The notes below the pieces were generated by a model, which had not been told where the DNA came from, did not search any database, and was given only the letters and a program-made list of their open reading frames with translations. From Paenibacillus glucanolyticus NBRC 15330 (GTDB lineage Bacteria; Bacillota; Bacilli; Paenibacillales; Paenibacillaceae), in the NCBI RefSeq assembly GCF_004000885.1, contig NZ_BIMC01000001.1, positions 372,001 to 436,000 on the forward strand: a stretch of DNA of 64,000 bases, in the 5' to 3' direction. Of the stretch, positions 1 through 8,534 are shown piece after piece. Every line of letters starts with the position of its first letter. Position 1 is the stretch's first letter. The position numbers and the translations under genes are program-made.

Positions 1-317
1 TTGATGCCTAAGATCCCGGGATCAGCCAGCTCATTTCGGGATATTCCCTGCATAATGCAACCAGAAATCGCTAACCCTGCACCAATGAGCAGAGAAATCA
101 CAATGCGCGGCAAGCGGAATTCAAATAGAACCAGATTCTGCTTGTCCGTCCCGCTGCCAAACAATGTTTTTATTACCTCAAGGGGGGATAGACGGATAAC
201 TCCCGTGTTCATACTGATGAGAAAAACGAGAACGATGAGTATCCCAAGTACAGACAGGACCACCATCTTTCGCTTCCTGTCTTTTCGCTCGTGGATGTCA
301 TTTGTTATTGCCTCCAT
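1..317 (-). CDS. Iron-siderophore ABC transporter permease (FecCD family), partial
   Basis: N-terminal 105 residues of a FecCD/BtuC-type permease; the rest lies beyond the left edge. The visible part has a charged N-terminus, a first membrane segment (about residues 18-37), and the family's conserved stretch FRLPRI followed by GAGLAISGCIMQG and RNELADPGILG, which matches the same motifs in the upstream gene. The ATG directly abuts the TAA stop of the upstream permease, so the two are co-transcribed and probably translationally coupled, forming the two halves of the membrane channel of an iron(III)-siderophore importer. The binding protein and ATPase are not in this window. Confidence 0.92.
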   Translation of the reverse strand, partial: MEAITNDIHERKDRKRKMVVLSVLGILIVLVFLISMNTGVIRLSPLEVIKTLFGSGTDKQNLVLFEFRLPRIVISLLIGAGLAISGCIMQGISRNELADPGILGI

Positions 318-1373
318 TTACAGTCCCCTCCTTTCTTTACGCGCCAGGTAGAGGAAGAAAGGTACCCCGATCAGCGCAACAACCGCGCCCACAGGTGTCT
401 CATAAGGAGGATTCACCATTCTTGCTGCAAGGTCCGCAAGGACAACAAGCAAACTTCCCAGTACTGCCGAGCAAGGGATGATCAGACGATAATCCACACC
501 TACCAGCTTGCGGGTTACGTGTGGAATAATAAGACCGACAAACCCTACCGCACCAACGACCGAGACCGCAGCCCCTGCCAGCACAAGGACAATGACCGCC
601 CCCGCTAATTTCACCAGACCCGTTCGTTGTCCGAGTCCTTTCGCAATGTCATCTCCAAGACTGAGCATTGTAATGGAACGCGACAAGGCAATCGCGCCCA
701 GAATAGCAGCTCCGATCCACGGCAGCATAATCTTCAGGTGAATCCACTTAATTCCCGCCGCACCGCCGGCATACCAGAAGGCCATATCCTGTCCGACCTG
801 AAAATATAATGCTATGCCTTCACTGAGCGCACTTAACAAAGCGCTTAGCGCAGCACCTGCCAGTACGAGGCGAACCGGTGTCAACCCCCCCTTTGCCATG
901 GAGCTAACCCCATACACAAGTACTGCCCCGAGCCCAGCGCCAAGGAACGAGAACAGAATCAGATACATGTACGGTAAACCCGGGAAAAATGAAAAGCAGA
1001 TGGCGATGACAAAGCCCGCTCCCGCATTTAATCCGAGCAAACCCGAGTCGGCGAGCGGATTCCGGGTCATCCCCTGCATGATCGCGCCAGATACCGCGAA
1101 ACAGGCACCAACCATCGCCCCGCCGAGCACCCTCGGCAGACGCAGCTCCTGTATAATCTGATGCTCAGTCACAGACGGATTAAAGAAGAACACTGCTTCC
1201 CATACGCTCCTCAAATCAATCTCGGCTGCGCCCAGCGATATGGATACGGCGATCCCAAGAACAAGTGCTGCCACACCACCAATAAGAATAAAGGTTGCTG
1301 CCCATGGCCGCCTTTGGAGGTTGACGCTGGTCTTGGAATCTGTAAGACTTGTATTCGAAGTGTTTGCTGACAT
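318..1373 (-). CDS. Iron-siderophore ABC transporter permease (FecCD family)
   Basis: A 351-residue polytopic membrane protein of normal FecCD length with about nine hydrophobic segments. It carries the family signatures LRLPRVLGGAMVGA, AISGAIMQGMTRNPLADSGLLG, and near the C-terminus GFVGLIIPHVTRKLVG with NPPYETPVGAV. It is one half of the channel of a siderophore, heme or vitamin B12 type importer. Iron is the most likely cargo because a Fur box lies about 20 bp upstream of the start. The start ATG is preceded by GAGGGG at good spacing. It is the first gene of its operon, with the second permease immediately downstream. No solute-binding protein gene lies upstream, which resembles systems where that gene is encoded elsewhere. 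Confidence 0.93.
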   Translation of the reverse strand: MSANTSNTSLTDSKTSVNLQRRPWAATFILIGGVAALVLGIAVSISLGAAEIDLRSVWEAVFFFNPSVTEHQIIQELRLPRVLGGAMVGACFAVSGAIMQGMTRNPLADSGLLGLNAGAGFVIAICFSFFPGLPYMYLILFSFLGAGLGAVLVYGVSSMAKGGLTPVRLVLAGAALSALLSALSEGIALYFQVGQDMAFWYAGGAAGIKWIHLKIMLPWIGAAILGAIALSRSITMLSLGDDIAKGLGQRTGLVKLAGAVIVLVLAGAAVSVVGAVGFVGLIIPHVTRKLVGVDYRLIIPCSAVLGSLLVVLADLAARMVNPPYETPVGAVVALIGVPFFLYLARKERRGL

Positions 1374-1392
1374 CGTTTACCCCTCAATATTT

Positions 1393-1413
1393 TGATATTG
1401 ATTATCATTATCA
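1393..1413 (-). promoter_or_regulatory. Fur box upstream of the siderophore permease operon
   Basis: The 21-bp stretch contains two overlapping 7-1-7 Fur motifs: TGATATT-G-ATTATCA at 1393-1407 and TGATTAT-C-ATTATCA at 1399-1413. Each has one mismatch to the consensus TGATAAT-N-ATTATCA. It sits just upstream of the permease start at 1373, where iron-loaded Fur would block transcription. Confidence 0.88.
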
Positions 1414-1508
1414 TCTGTAACTATAAAATAGAGCCTGTTCTTTCGTCCATGGACATCTTGAATTTCTCACCTGAAAAAAGTCCATGCCCAAGTCAAGCAT
1501 TTTCTTCC

Positions 1509-1549
1509 AAAAAAAGCCCGCTTTCCGGATCATCGGAAAGCGGGCTTTT
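1509..1549 (-). terminator. Intrinsic terminator, leftward
   Basis: A perfect 16-bp stem (arms 1512-1527 and 1534-1549, 6-nt loop) is followed on the minus strand by seven T. It would end the sugar ABC operon transcript coming from the right and insulate the Fur-controlled operon. Confidence 0.85.
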
Positions 1550-1614
1550 AAATGAGTTTCAGCGCGATTTGCGCCGAGTTATGCAAATTTACATCCAATC
1601 TTGTAAGTACTCCA

Positions 1615-1734
1615 GCGGAATCGTTCTGGAGAAGCGCAGCGGTCGCCTTTGCCGTCGGATTTCACCCCTATCCAATCCATTCATAGAAATCCGAGGACAA
1701 CAGCGATCGGAAGAACGATCCGCATGCGCAGCGA
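1615..1734. repeat. 120-bp hairpin-forming intergenic repeat, copy 1
   Basis: Nearly identical to 1814-1934 in direct orientation. Read on the minus strand it folds as one extended hairpin: GCGGATCGTTCT at one end pairs with AGAACGATTCCGC at the other (one bulge), CGATCGC pairs with GCGACCG, TGTTG with CGGCA (including G-U), and CGGATTTC with GAAATCCG around a loop of about 20 nt. No coding capacity is evident. It lies in the gene-free stretch 1374-2001. Confidence 0.8.
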
Positions 1735-1813
1735 TGTCACCTCTTCCCCACCATCATGCAGGGTACATGTTATCGCATGCGAGATTAACATCCCATGACC
1801 TCCAGTGGAGAAG

Positions 1814-1934
1814 GCGGAATCGTTCTGGAGAAGCGCAGCGGTCGCCTTTGCCGTCGGATTTCACCCCTATTCATATCCATTCATAGAAATCCGGGGACAA
1901 CAGCGATCGGAAGAACGATCCGCATGCGCAGCGA
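1814..1934. repeat. 120-bp hairpin-forming intergenic repeat, copy 2
   Basis: Second direct copy of the element at 1615-1734. It differs by only a few bases, mostly in the predicted apical loop (CCAATCC against TCATATCC), plus a single-base change (GAGG to GGGG). The stem bases are unchanged. Confidence 0.8.
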
Positions 1935-2001
1935 CGCCTTTATTCAATAACTCCCTTGCTGCTTAAAAGCATACGCTCAAAACATGAACCCTGATTGTTC
2001 C

Positions 2002-2901
2002 TCACTTTATTCCCGCATGCATAAAACTATTGATGAATCGCTGCTGGAAAATCATGAACAAAACAAGCAGCGGAGCAATAACCAGCAAGGTCGCCGCGCT
2101 GACATCAGCCCATTGGGCCCCCGTCTCGAAGGATTGAGCGAAGATGGCAAGACCAACCGTGAGCGGACGGTTCTCCACTGAGTTCGTAATGATCAGCGGC
2201 CACAAGAAATTGTTCCATTGATGACTGATGGATACAACGGCAAACGAGACGTAAACCGGAATCGACAAGGGTACATAAATGCGCGCTAGCAGACCAATCT
2301 TGGAGCAGCCCTCCATCACTGCCGCCTCTTCCAGTTCAGCTGGAAGCTGCTTAAACATTTGACGAAGCAGAAAGACGCCAAATGCCGAGACAAAGAAAGG
2401 AGCCATGATACCAAGCTTGGTGTCGAGCAAATTCAATTCCTTGATCACATGATAATTGGGGAAAATCAATACATCGGCTGGAATCATAAGCTGGACAAGA
2501 AACAGGACAAAGATGATGTCCCTGCCCCAGAAATTCAACCGGGCAAAAGCAAACGAAGCCAAGGTGACCGTCACGAGCTGTACAGCCAGCACACCTCCAG
2601 CAATCAACAGCGTATTGAGATAATATTGGGCAAACGGCGCGGCCTGCCACACATGAGCAAAATTCTCCAGCGTAAAATTCCAGCTCCAGCCGTTTAAGGT
2701 TTCGCTTTTGGGCATAAAGGCTGCCCAAACCATCCATAACAATGGAATGACCCACAGCGCGGCCAGCAGATACATAACGCCATAACCGATCAGCATCGCT
2801 GGACTTTCCCTGCGCAGCCTTCGGGCGAAACGGAACCCTTGTCGAGACGAAACGGAGGACTCAGCCGCTCCCACGGTGATAGGCAAACTTTGATCTTTCA
2901 T
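2002..2901 (-). CDS. Carbohydrate ABC transporter permease (MalG/AraQ type)
   Basis: Inner-membrane subunit of a sugar importer, 299 residues with six predicted membrane segments. The cytoplasmic loop carries the binding-protein-dependent permease signature (EEAAVMEGCSKIGLLARIYVPLS) that contacts the ATPase. The start is placed at the ATG with GGAGG 8 nt upstream; a longer reading from 2952 would overlap the preceding gene and has no good ribosome site. It is the third gene of a binding protein-permease-permease operon. No ATPase gene is present, so a shared MsmX-type ATPase encoded elsewhere is likely (inference). Substrate unknown. Confidence 0.92.
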   Translation of the reverse strand: MKDQSLPITVGAAESSVSSRQGFRFARRLRRESPAMLIGYGVMYLLAALWVIPLLWMVWAAFMPKSETLNGWSWNFTLENFAHVWQAAPFAQYYLNTLLIAGGVLAVQLVTVTLASFAFARLNFWGRDIIFVLFLVQLMIPADVLIFPNYHVIKELNLLDTKLGIMAPFFVSAFGVFLLRQMFKQLPAELEEAAVMEGCSKIGLLARIYVPLSIPVYVSFAVVSISHQWNNFLWPLIITNSVENRPLTVGLAIFAQSFETGAQWADVSAATLLVIAPLLVLFMIFQQRFINSFMHAGIK

Positions 2902-2920
2902 CGATGTTCCTCCATTTCTT

Positions 2921-3811
2921 TTAACGATAATGAATCCGCTTATCCAAGCCAAAGAACTGTGCGCAGGAGAGGATCAGCAGAATGCCTATCATAACGACGG
3001 TCAGCGCGCCGGCCATCCCTTGATCGTAGAAAGAAAATGCCGTCTCGAAAATATAAAACAACAGCAGGCTGCTAGAGTTGTCGGGCCCGCCCTTGGTCAT
3101 TATCCACAGATGATCTACCAGCTTGAAGGAATTCGTCAGCGCTATGATCATCACGAACAGTGTCGTGGGCATCAGGAGCGGAAAGGTAATCCGCCGGAAA
3201 ACAACAAAGCGACTGACACCGTCAACATTCGCCGATTCATACAGATCCTTCGGAATGTTTTGCAGGCCGGCCAGATAAAAGATCATGAAGTACCCTGCTT
3301 CCTTCCAAATCATCATGAAGGCCAGCGCACCCATCACCGTATCCGGATTTCCGAGTAAATTCATGCCCTCGGCATTGAACCAGACCGTAATCCGGCTTAG
3401 CAGCCCATATTGCGGTGTGTAAATAAACAACCATACGTTCGCCGCCGCTATCATCGGTATCAGGTTCGGGTAGAAAAAAGATACCCGCACCCACGACTTG
3501 GCGTGGATAGCCTTATCCGCAAATATAGCCATGACCATCCCAAGCAGTATGGAGGCAGGCACCGTTGCCAAGGCAAACCACAGGTTGTTGCCAATCACCT
3601 GCCGGAATACGGAATCGTCCAGCATGCGGGAATAATTATCCCATCCGGTAAACGTCGGAATCGGTGTGGCCAGATCCGATTGATAGAAGCTGATCTTCCC
3701 CGTCTTCCACATGGGATAAAGCGTAAAAAGCGCGAGAAACACCAGAGACGGCAAGAGCAGCAGCCAAGCAAAGCCATTCTCCTTTAAAGTAGAACGTACA
3801 GATGAAGACAT
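2921..3811 (-). CDS. Carbohydrate ABC transporter permease (MalF/UgpA type)
   Basis: 296-residue permease with an N-terminal membrane anchor, FYPNLIPMIAAANVW in the second segment, and the conserved cytoplasmic loop LYESANVDGVSRFVVFRRITFP (EAA-type motif). This is the MalF-like partner of the downstream MalG-like gene, with 19 bp between them. GGGAGAG precedes the ATG. The two permeases would form a heterodimeric sugar channel fed by the lipoprotein encoded upstream. Confidence 0.92.
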   Translation of the reverse strand: MSSSVRSTLKENGFAWLLLLPSLVFLALFTLYPMWKTGKISFYQSDLATPIPTFTGWDNYSRMLDDSVFRQVIGNNLWFALATVPASILLGMVMAIFADKAIHAKSWVRVSFFYPNLIPMIAAANVWLFIYTPQYGLLSRITVWFNAEGMNLLGNPDTVMGALAFMMIWKEAGYFMIFYLAGLQNIPKDLYESANVDGVSRFVVFRRITFPLLMPTTLFVMIIALTNSFKLVDHLWIMTKGGPDNSSSLLLFYIFETAFSFYDQGMAGALTVVMIGILLILSCAQFFGLDKRIHYR

Positions 3812-3899
3812 CCTAATCTCTCCCTACTTATCGTTAAGGCTATTAGTCAGCGATCACTTTAACTTTCGCTTCACTTATCACCCGCGTAACATGTGAAAA

Positions 3900-3924
3900 G
3901 CAGACCGCCCGATAAGCGACCTGC
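3900..3924 (-). promoter_or_regulatory. Intercistronic stem-loop between binding protein and permease genes
   Basis: On the minus strand GCAGGTCGC pairs with GCGGTCTGC (nine pairs, two of them G-U), followed by TTTTC. Such structures often lower expression of permeases relative to the binding protein; that role is inferred. Confidence 0.5.
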
Positions 3925-3951
3925 CCCTTTCATATGGAATGAACATGAAGG

Positions 3952-5310
3952 TTACTTATTGAATGGCTCCAATGCTTTATTTGCTTCTTCCTGCGCTTTT
4001 TTCAGTGCACCTGCCGGATCGATCGTACCCGTTAACGCAGCCTGAACCTGATCAGACAGAGCCTTGGACACGCGTCCATTGTTATGTGTGGACAATTCGG
4101 CATGCGCATGCTCAAGCTGATCCCGGGCAACAACAGCGAGTGGGAAATCCTGCGTATACTGCTTCATTACATCGGTTTCATAGGCAGACTTTCTTACCGC
4201 TACATACCCTGTATCAATGCTCCACTGCGCAGCGCGCTCGGGCTCTGTCATGAACTTGATGAATTTCCATGCGGCTTCCTGTTTCTTCGGTTCAATATCT
4301 TTGAATACATAGAAATTGCCGCCGCCTGTCGGGCTTCCGTACTGCTTGTTCATCGGCAGGAAAGCTACTCCGAAATCAAATGCAGCGGAATTCTTGATAT
4401 TGGTCAGGTTTCCGGTCGTATGTATGATCATCGCTGTCTTCTCGGCCAAAAAGTCCGAGGGTACCGTTGCCCAATCCAGTATGCCTTCCGGCATGACTTT
4501 GTGTTTTTTCGTCAGGTCTACCCAGTACTGTAAGGCTTCCACATTCTCAGGCGTATCGAAGAATACCTTCTTGCCATCCGGTGACATCAAATTTCCGCCG
4601 TCCGGACTGTTCTGCAGAGACAACAGCTGGAACATCCAATAAGCAAAACCGCTGCCCGGAATCTCGATCCCGGATTGACCGTTCTGGTTCAACTGCTTCG
4701 CGGCAGTAACCAGCTCATCCCAGTTCGCAGGAGGCTTCTCCGGATCCAGCCCCGCCTTCTTAAAGGCATCCTTGTTATAGTACAGCACAATGGTGCTGCG
4801 CTGGAACGGAATGCTGTAGGTTTTGCCTTCGCTCTGCGCATTGGACATGAAGGCAGGATAGAAATCTTCAATATAAGACGGATCTTCTTTGGCAATAAAA
4901 TCATCCAGCGGAATAACGGCATTGCTGTCAATCATGCTGTATAGCTCCGTTGTCAGCAGAACGGCCACATCCGGCGGCTGTTTAGCCTGCACACCAGCCT
5001 GCACTTTGGTGGTGGTATCCGCGTAACTCCCGGTATAAATCGGCTTCACCTTGATATCCGGGTTCTCTTTTGTGAACTCCTCCGTCATTTTCTCAATAAC
5101 GGACGTTAACGGACCGCCCACAGCAATCGGGTAATAAAATGAAAGCTCCGTCTGCTCACCCTCGGAAGCCACCTGTTCGGTGTTAGCCCCCGACTCCAGT
5201 TTCGGCTGCTGTGTATCCCCTTGTCCTGTCTTTGACCCCGATGTTCCGCAACCAGCCACGAACAGTACGCACATGCATAGTACCAACATTAATTTCGCTC
5301 TGAATTTCAT
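3952..5310 (-). CDS. Sugar ABC transporter substrate-binding lipoprotein
   Basis: 452 residues. The N-terminal lipoprotein signal ends in the lipobox VAGC (Cys21), so the protein is anchored on the outer face of the membrane. The mature part is a family 1 extracellular solute-binding protein (MalE/UgpB fold), with an early IKVKPIYTGSYADTTTKVQAGVQA region, SIPFQRSTIVLYYNKDAFKKAGLDP, and GGGNFYVFKD near the ligand pocket. The start ATG has GGAGG about 10 nt upstream. First gene of the operon with the two permeases. The substrate cannot be read from sequence; the sn-glycerol-3-phosphate/sugar class is the closest general match. Confidence 0.92.
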   Translation of the reverse strand: MKFRAKLMLVLCMCVLFVAGCGTSGSKTGQGDTQQPKLESGANTEQVASEGEQTELSFYYPIAVGGPLTSVIEKMTEEFTKENPDIKVKPIYTGSYADTTTKVQAGVQAKQPPDVAVLLTTELYSMIDSNAVIPLDDFIAKEDPSYIEDFYPAFMSNAQSEGKTYSIPFQRSTIVLYYNKDAFKKAGLDPEKPPANWDELVTAAKQLNQNGQSGIEIPGSGFAYWMFQLLSLQNSPDGGNLMSPDGKKVFFDTPENVEALQYWVDLTKKHKVMPEGILDWATVPSDFLAEKTAMIIHTTGNLTNIKNSAAFDFGVAFLPMNKQYGSPTGGGNFYVFKDIEPKKQEAAWKFIKFMTEPERAAQWSIDTGYVAVRKSAYETDVMKQYTQDFPLAVVARDQLEHAHAELSTHNNGRVSKALSDQVQAALTGTIDPAGALKKAQEEANKALEPFNK

Positions 5311-5430
5311 TCCCCTTCATCCTCCATCTATGGGCTTGTCTGTCACCTTCTACAAATTACCATAGGAAAATACAGGGAATTACACGATCTATGTAAATCG
5401 ATTGTTAAATTTATTGCAGGGAATGTGCTA

Positions 5431-5459
5431 TTGACGGCAAACCTGTATTCCATTACAAT
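5431..5459 (+). promoter_or_regulatory. SigmaA-type promoter for the fluoride riboswitch transcript
   Basis: TTGACG at 5431-5436 and TACAAT at 5454-5459 with an ideal 17-bp spacer. Transcription would begin just ahead of the riboswitch aptamer. Confidence 0.8.
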
Positions 5460-5472
5460 AAATGCTAATTAA

Positions 5473-5561
5473 ATGAGGCGATGGAGTTCGCCATAACCGC
5501 TTGCAAAAAGCTAATGACTCCTACCAGTGGTCGCTTCCCTGGTAGGAGTCTGTTTGTTATT
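5473..5561 (+). ncRNA. Fluoride riboswitch (crcB motif) with terminator platform
   Basis: The aptamer shows the hallmark segments GGCGATGGAGTTCGCC, ATAACCGC and CTAATGACTCCTAC, typical of the fluoride-sensing crcB motif. The 3' part GACTCCTACCAG (5516-5527) pairs perfectly with CTGGTAGGAGTC (5539-5550) to give a 12-bp stem followed by the U-rich tract TGTTTGTTATT. This stem uses aptamer bases, so fluoride binding would favour the pseudoknotted aptamer and prevent termination. The regulated gene, a CLC-type transporter starting at 5602, fits this reading exactly. Confidence 0.93.
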
Positions 5562-5601
5562 GAGGGGTTAGCGGCGAATAATAAGAAACGGGTGAGCGGG
5601 A

Positions 5602-6933
5602 ATGACTAAGAAATGGATCGAATTAAATCAAAAGTGGCCCTTAGCATCGCTGTTCGGGTACGTAATCAAATGGATCGTACTGGGTAGTATTGTGGGATTC
5701 ATGACGGGCAGCGCTTCTGCCTTCTTCCTCTACAGTCTGGATTATGTAACCCAGCTGCGTATGGAAATTCCTTGGCTGTTATACTTCCTTCCTCTGGGGG
5801 GCGCAGCCGTCAGTTTCCTCTATTATAAGTTTGGCAAAAGTTGCTCCAAGGGAAATAATCTCATCATTGAACAAATTCATGGTAGTGGCGGTACGGAATC
5901 CGTTCCGTTGCGAATGGCGCCACTGGTCTTGGTCGGGACACTGATCACACACCTGTTTGGAGGATCTGCGGGACGGGAAGGGACAGCCGTGCAGATGGGG
6001 GGGAGTTTGTCCGATTGGTTGGGGAAGCTGCTTCACGTGAATCGGTTGGATCGAAAAATACTGCTTATCTGCGGGATAAGCGGCGGTTTTGGATCGATTT
6101 TCGGCACGCCGCTGGCGGGGACGCTGTTCGGACTTGAAGTCCTTGCGATCGGACTCATCTCGCATCAGGCGCTATGGCCTGCATTCGCGGCCAGCTTGAT
6201 CGGGAATATAACCGCCACATCCCTATGGGGGGTGAGCCACCTGCACTATCCGATCGGCCAGATTCCCGTTCTGAGCTTCGTGGTGGTCCTTAAAGTCATC
6301 GTGGTGTCCATACTCTTTGGACTGACAAGCCGGTTCTTCAGTGAACTTACCCATGCGCTGAAGCGGTGGTACAGTTATGGGTTCAACAATCCGATGGTCA
6401 GAAGCGCAGTCGGCGGCGTGATCATCATTGGGCTGGTCTTTTTACTCGGAACACGGGATTACTTGGGGCTGGGCATCCCGCTCATCGAGAAATCATTCGC
6501 CGGCGAAGTTTCACCGTTCGCTTTTCTCGGGAAACTGATTTTTACCTCGCTGACGTTAGGCGCAGGCTTTCAAGGCGGCGAAGTCACTCCGCTGTTTGCC
6601 ATCGGGGCAACGCTGGGCAACGCGTTATCGGGATGGTTCGGATTGCATGCCCCTTTTCTCGCCGCGTTAGGTTTTATCGCTGTTTTCTGCGGTGCCACAA
6701 ACACTCCGCTTGCATGCTTCATTATGGGAATCGAACTGTTCGGTGGCGAGGGCGCGGTGTATATGTTTATGGCCTGCGTCATCAGCTATCTGTTCTCGGG
6801 TCACTCCGGCATATACACATCGCAGCAGATCGGCACATCCAAGCACCCGCTGCTCTCATTTCCACAGGGAACAACGCTTGCGGAGACCAAAACTTTATAC
6901 AAACAGAAGAACAGACGAAAAGACGTCCGATGA
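5602..6933 (+). CDS. CLC-type fluoride/proton antiporter (CLC-F)
   Basis: 443-residue CLC channel/antiporter fold protein with about ten or more membrane helices. The external-gate motif is GREGT (gating Glu126) and the selectivity-filter region reads GNNLIIEQIHGSGG in place of the chloride-type GSGIP; both are typical of the fluoride-exporting CLC-F clade. GGEVTPLFAIG and CGATNTPLACFIMGIELFG are the later conserved CLC segments. It would expel fluoride in exchange for protons. The upstream fluoride riboswitch independently supports the assignment. No cytoplasmic CBS domains follow. GAGCGGG lies ahead of the ATG. Confidence 0.92.
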   Translation: MTKKWIELNQKWPLASLFGYVIKWIVLGSIVGFMTGSASAFFLYSLDYVTQLRMEIPWLLYFLPLGGAAVSFLYYKFGKSCSKGNNLIIEQIHGSGGTESVPLRMAPLVLVGTLITHLFGGSAGREGTAVQMGGSLSDWLGKLLHVNRLDRKILLICGISGGFGSIFGTPLAGTLFGLEVLAIGLISHQALWPAFAASLIGNITATSLWGVSHLHYPIGQIPVLSFVVVLKVIVVSILFGLTSRFFSELTHALKRWYSYGFNNPMVRSAVGGVIIIGLVFLLGTRDYLGLGIPLIEKSFAGEVSPFAFLGKLIFTSLTLGAGFQGGEVTPLFAIGATLGNALSGWFGLHAPFLAALGFIAVFCGATNTPLACFIMGIELFGGEGAVYMFMACVISYLFSGHSGIYTSQQIGTSKHPLLSFPQGTTLAETKTLYKQKNRRKDVR

Positions 6934-6955
6934 TTAGTCGGACGTCTTATAATTT
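6920..6955. terminator. Intrinsic terminator between convergent genes
   Basis: 11-bp perfect stem (6920-6930 with 6938-6948) followed by ATAATTT; the stop codon of the CLC gene lies in the loop. The neighbour from the right ends at 6964, so it may serve both directions. Confidence 0.7.
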
Positions 6956-6963
6956 GATCGGAA

Positions 6964-7647
6964 TTACACAGTAGATTTGCGCAGACACTGACGGGAACAC
7001 AGCGCAATGATCAGAACGACCGGAATGAACCACAGTGACAAACCGAGTGCAGTATGCCCGGCAAACCATTTAATGATCGGCCCCCACCACTCGTATCGGG
7101 TAGCGACCAAACTCATCCCCGAGAGAAATATCATAACGGCCGCAAGCATAACAAAAGTTCTAATCCCCCTGAATCTTAGGAAGAAGGCTCCGATTCCATA
7201 ACCGAGCATCGAAAATGTAACGAGCAATATCAAATTCACAACGAACTGGGCCAGCCAGGATCCGTCACTCAAGTAAAGCAGATGAAAGAAATGCACCGTA
7301 TTTCCCCAGGATCCCGTCCATACCTCTATATACGAGAGAAGAACTAGCAACGCAGATGTAATGATACTGATAAATAGGATAAATAAGAAGGTGCCTGAGA
7401 AAAAGTCCGTTCTGCGTATGCTAAAGCCCATGGCGAAAGAGAACAGCTGTATCGTTGTGGTTAAAGCGGTGACAAACATGAACACAAAAATCGTCGCAAG
7501 CCCCCCTGTATAAATGGTATCGCCTCCCACCAATACACTGACAAGTATATTTACCAGAAAACTTAATCCCATAATGGCCCAAGGCAGGTAAAACCATGTG
7601 AGCTTCTGTCTTAGCTGCATTTTAAAGACACTGTTCATTCCATTCAT
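6964..7647 (-). CDS. ABC transporter membrane protein, YtrC/D-like
   Basis: 227-residue integral membrane protein with six predicted hydrophobic segments and no recognisable catalytic motif. It is encoded third in a GntR regulator-ATPase-membrane protein operon and its start overlaps the ATPase stop (TGATG), so translation is probably coupled. The arrangement matches YtrA-type operons that respond to cell-wall-active compounds. The direction of transport and substrate are unknown. The assignment rests on context and topology more than on sequence motifs. Confidence 0.75.
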   Translation of the reverse strand: MNGMNSVFKMQLRQKLTWFYLPWAIMGLSFLVNILVSVLVGGDTIYTGGLATIFVFMFVTALTTTIQLFSFAMGFSIRRTDFFSGTFLFILFISIITSALLVLLSYIEVWTGSWGNTVHFFHLLYLSDGSWLAQFVVNLILLVTFSMLGYGIGAFFLRFRGIRTFVMLAAVMIFLSGMSLVATRYEWWGPIIKWFAGHTALGLSLWFIPVVLIIALCSRQCLRKSTV

Positions 7648-8534
7648 CAGCGGCTCGCCACCTTTCCGTTCTTCGTTAGATGAACAATTAATTGCTGCAG
7701 CGAGACTGGCGCCGTTTCCAATCCGGCTTGCTCTGCTGCCTGTTTCACTTCGGTTTCCGTTCTCCCCATAACCGTGGCTGACAGCGTCGATCCCAAGGAT
7801 TCCAAATGAATAACATCCCTGCCCTTAATGAAGGATTCCACTGCAGATTGATGTCCGATGACGTTATGCGTGCGTCCGCGCAGTTCATCCGTATCCGTGT
7901 CGAGCAGTATTTTTCCGCTGTCGATGACAATGAGATGTTCAAGCAAGCGGCTGACCTCGTCAATAAGATGAGTCGACAAAATAATCGTTCGAGGATTCTC
8001 AGTGTAATCCTCTATCAGATGATCGTAGAACAGCTCTCTTGCCACCGCGTCTAGACCGAGATAAGGCTCGTCGAAGATGGTGATCGGCGCGCGGCTGGCA
8101 AGCCCGACTATGATGCCTACAGAAGACAGCATCCCTCTGGATAACCTCTTGATGAGGCGTTTCATGGGCAGGCGGAATACCTCGATCAAGGCTTTGGCAT
8201 ATTCCGCATCCCAATTCGGATATACACTTGATGCGGTAACCATAACGTCCTTAACCGTAAATAGATCCGGATATTTCTGTCCTTCCTTAATGAAGCAAAT
8301 CTGCTGGATCACTTTTTTATTTTCATAGGGGTGTTCCCCAAATACACGAACCTCGCCGCTGGTCGAAAACAGCTGTGCCGTAATCATCTGCATGATAGTG
8401 GTTTTACCTGCACCGTTTCTTCCCAGCAATCCGTAAATCTTGTTCTCTTCGATTCGGAAGCTAACATGGTCGACAGCTGTGGTATCCTTATATTCCTTCG
8501 TCAAATTCCTGACTTCGATCACCGTTTGGCTCAT
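7647..8534 (-). CDS. ABC transporter ATP-binding protein, YtrB-like
   Basis: 295 residues. Walker A is GRNGAGKTT; the signature is LSRGM, a departure from LSGGQ also met in this family; Walker B is ITIFDEPYLGLDA; the switch histidine is in STHLIDE. The C-terminal ~80 residues form the extra domain usual in drug/bacteriocin-type ATPases. Encoded between a YtrA-type regulator and a membrane protein with overlapping stop/start codons on both sides. It probably energises export or removal of an envelope-active compound; this is inferred from the operon type. Confidence 0.88.
   Translation of the reverse strand: MSQTVIEVRNLTKEYKDTTAVDHVSFRIEENKIYGLLGRNGAGKTTIMQMITAQLFSTSGEVRVFGEHPYENKKVIQQICFIKEGQKYPDLFTVKDVMVTASSVYPNWDAEYAKALIEVFRLPMKRLIKRLSRGMLSSVGIIVGLASRAPITIFDEPYLGLDAVARELFYDHLIEDYTENPRTIILSTHLIDEVSRLLEHLIVIDSGKILLDTDTDELRGRTHNVIGHQSAVESFIKGRDVIHLESLGSTLSATVMGRTETEVKQAAEQAGLETAPVSLQQLIVHLTKNGKVASR

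Noticed and set aside
1392..1886. 164-codon plus-strand frame
   Set aside because: It runs through a Fur box, a terminator and one repeat copy; no recognisable protein.
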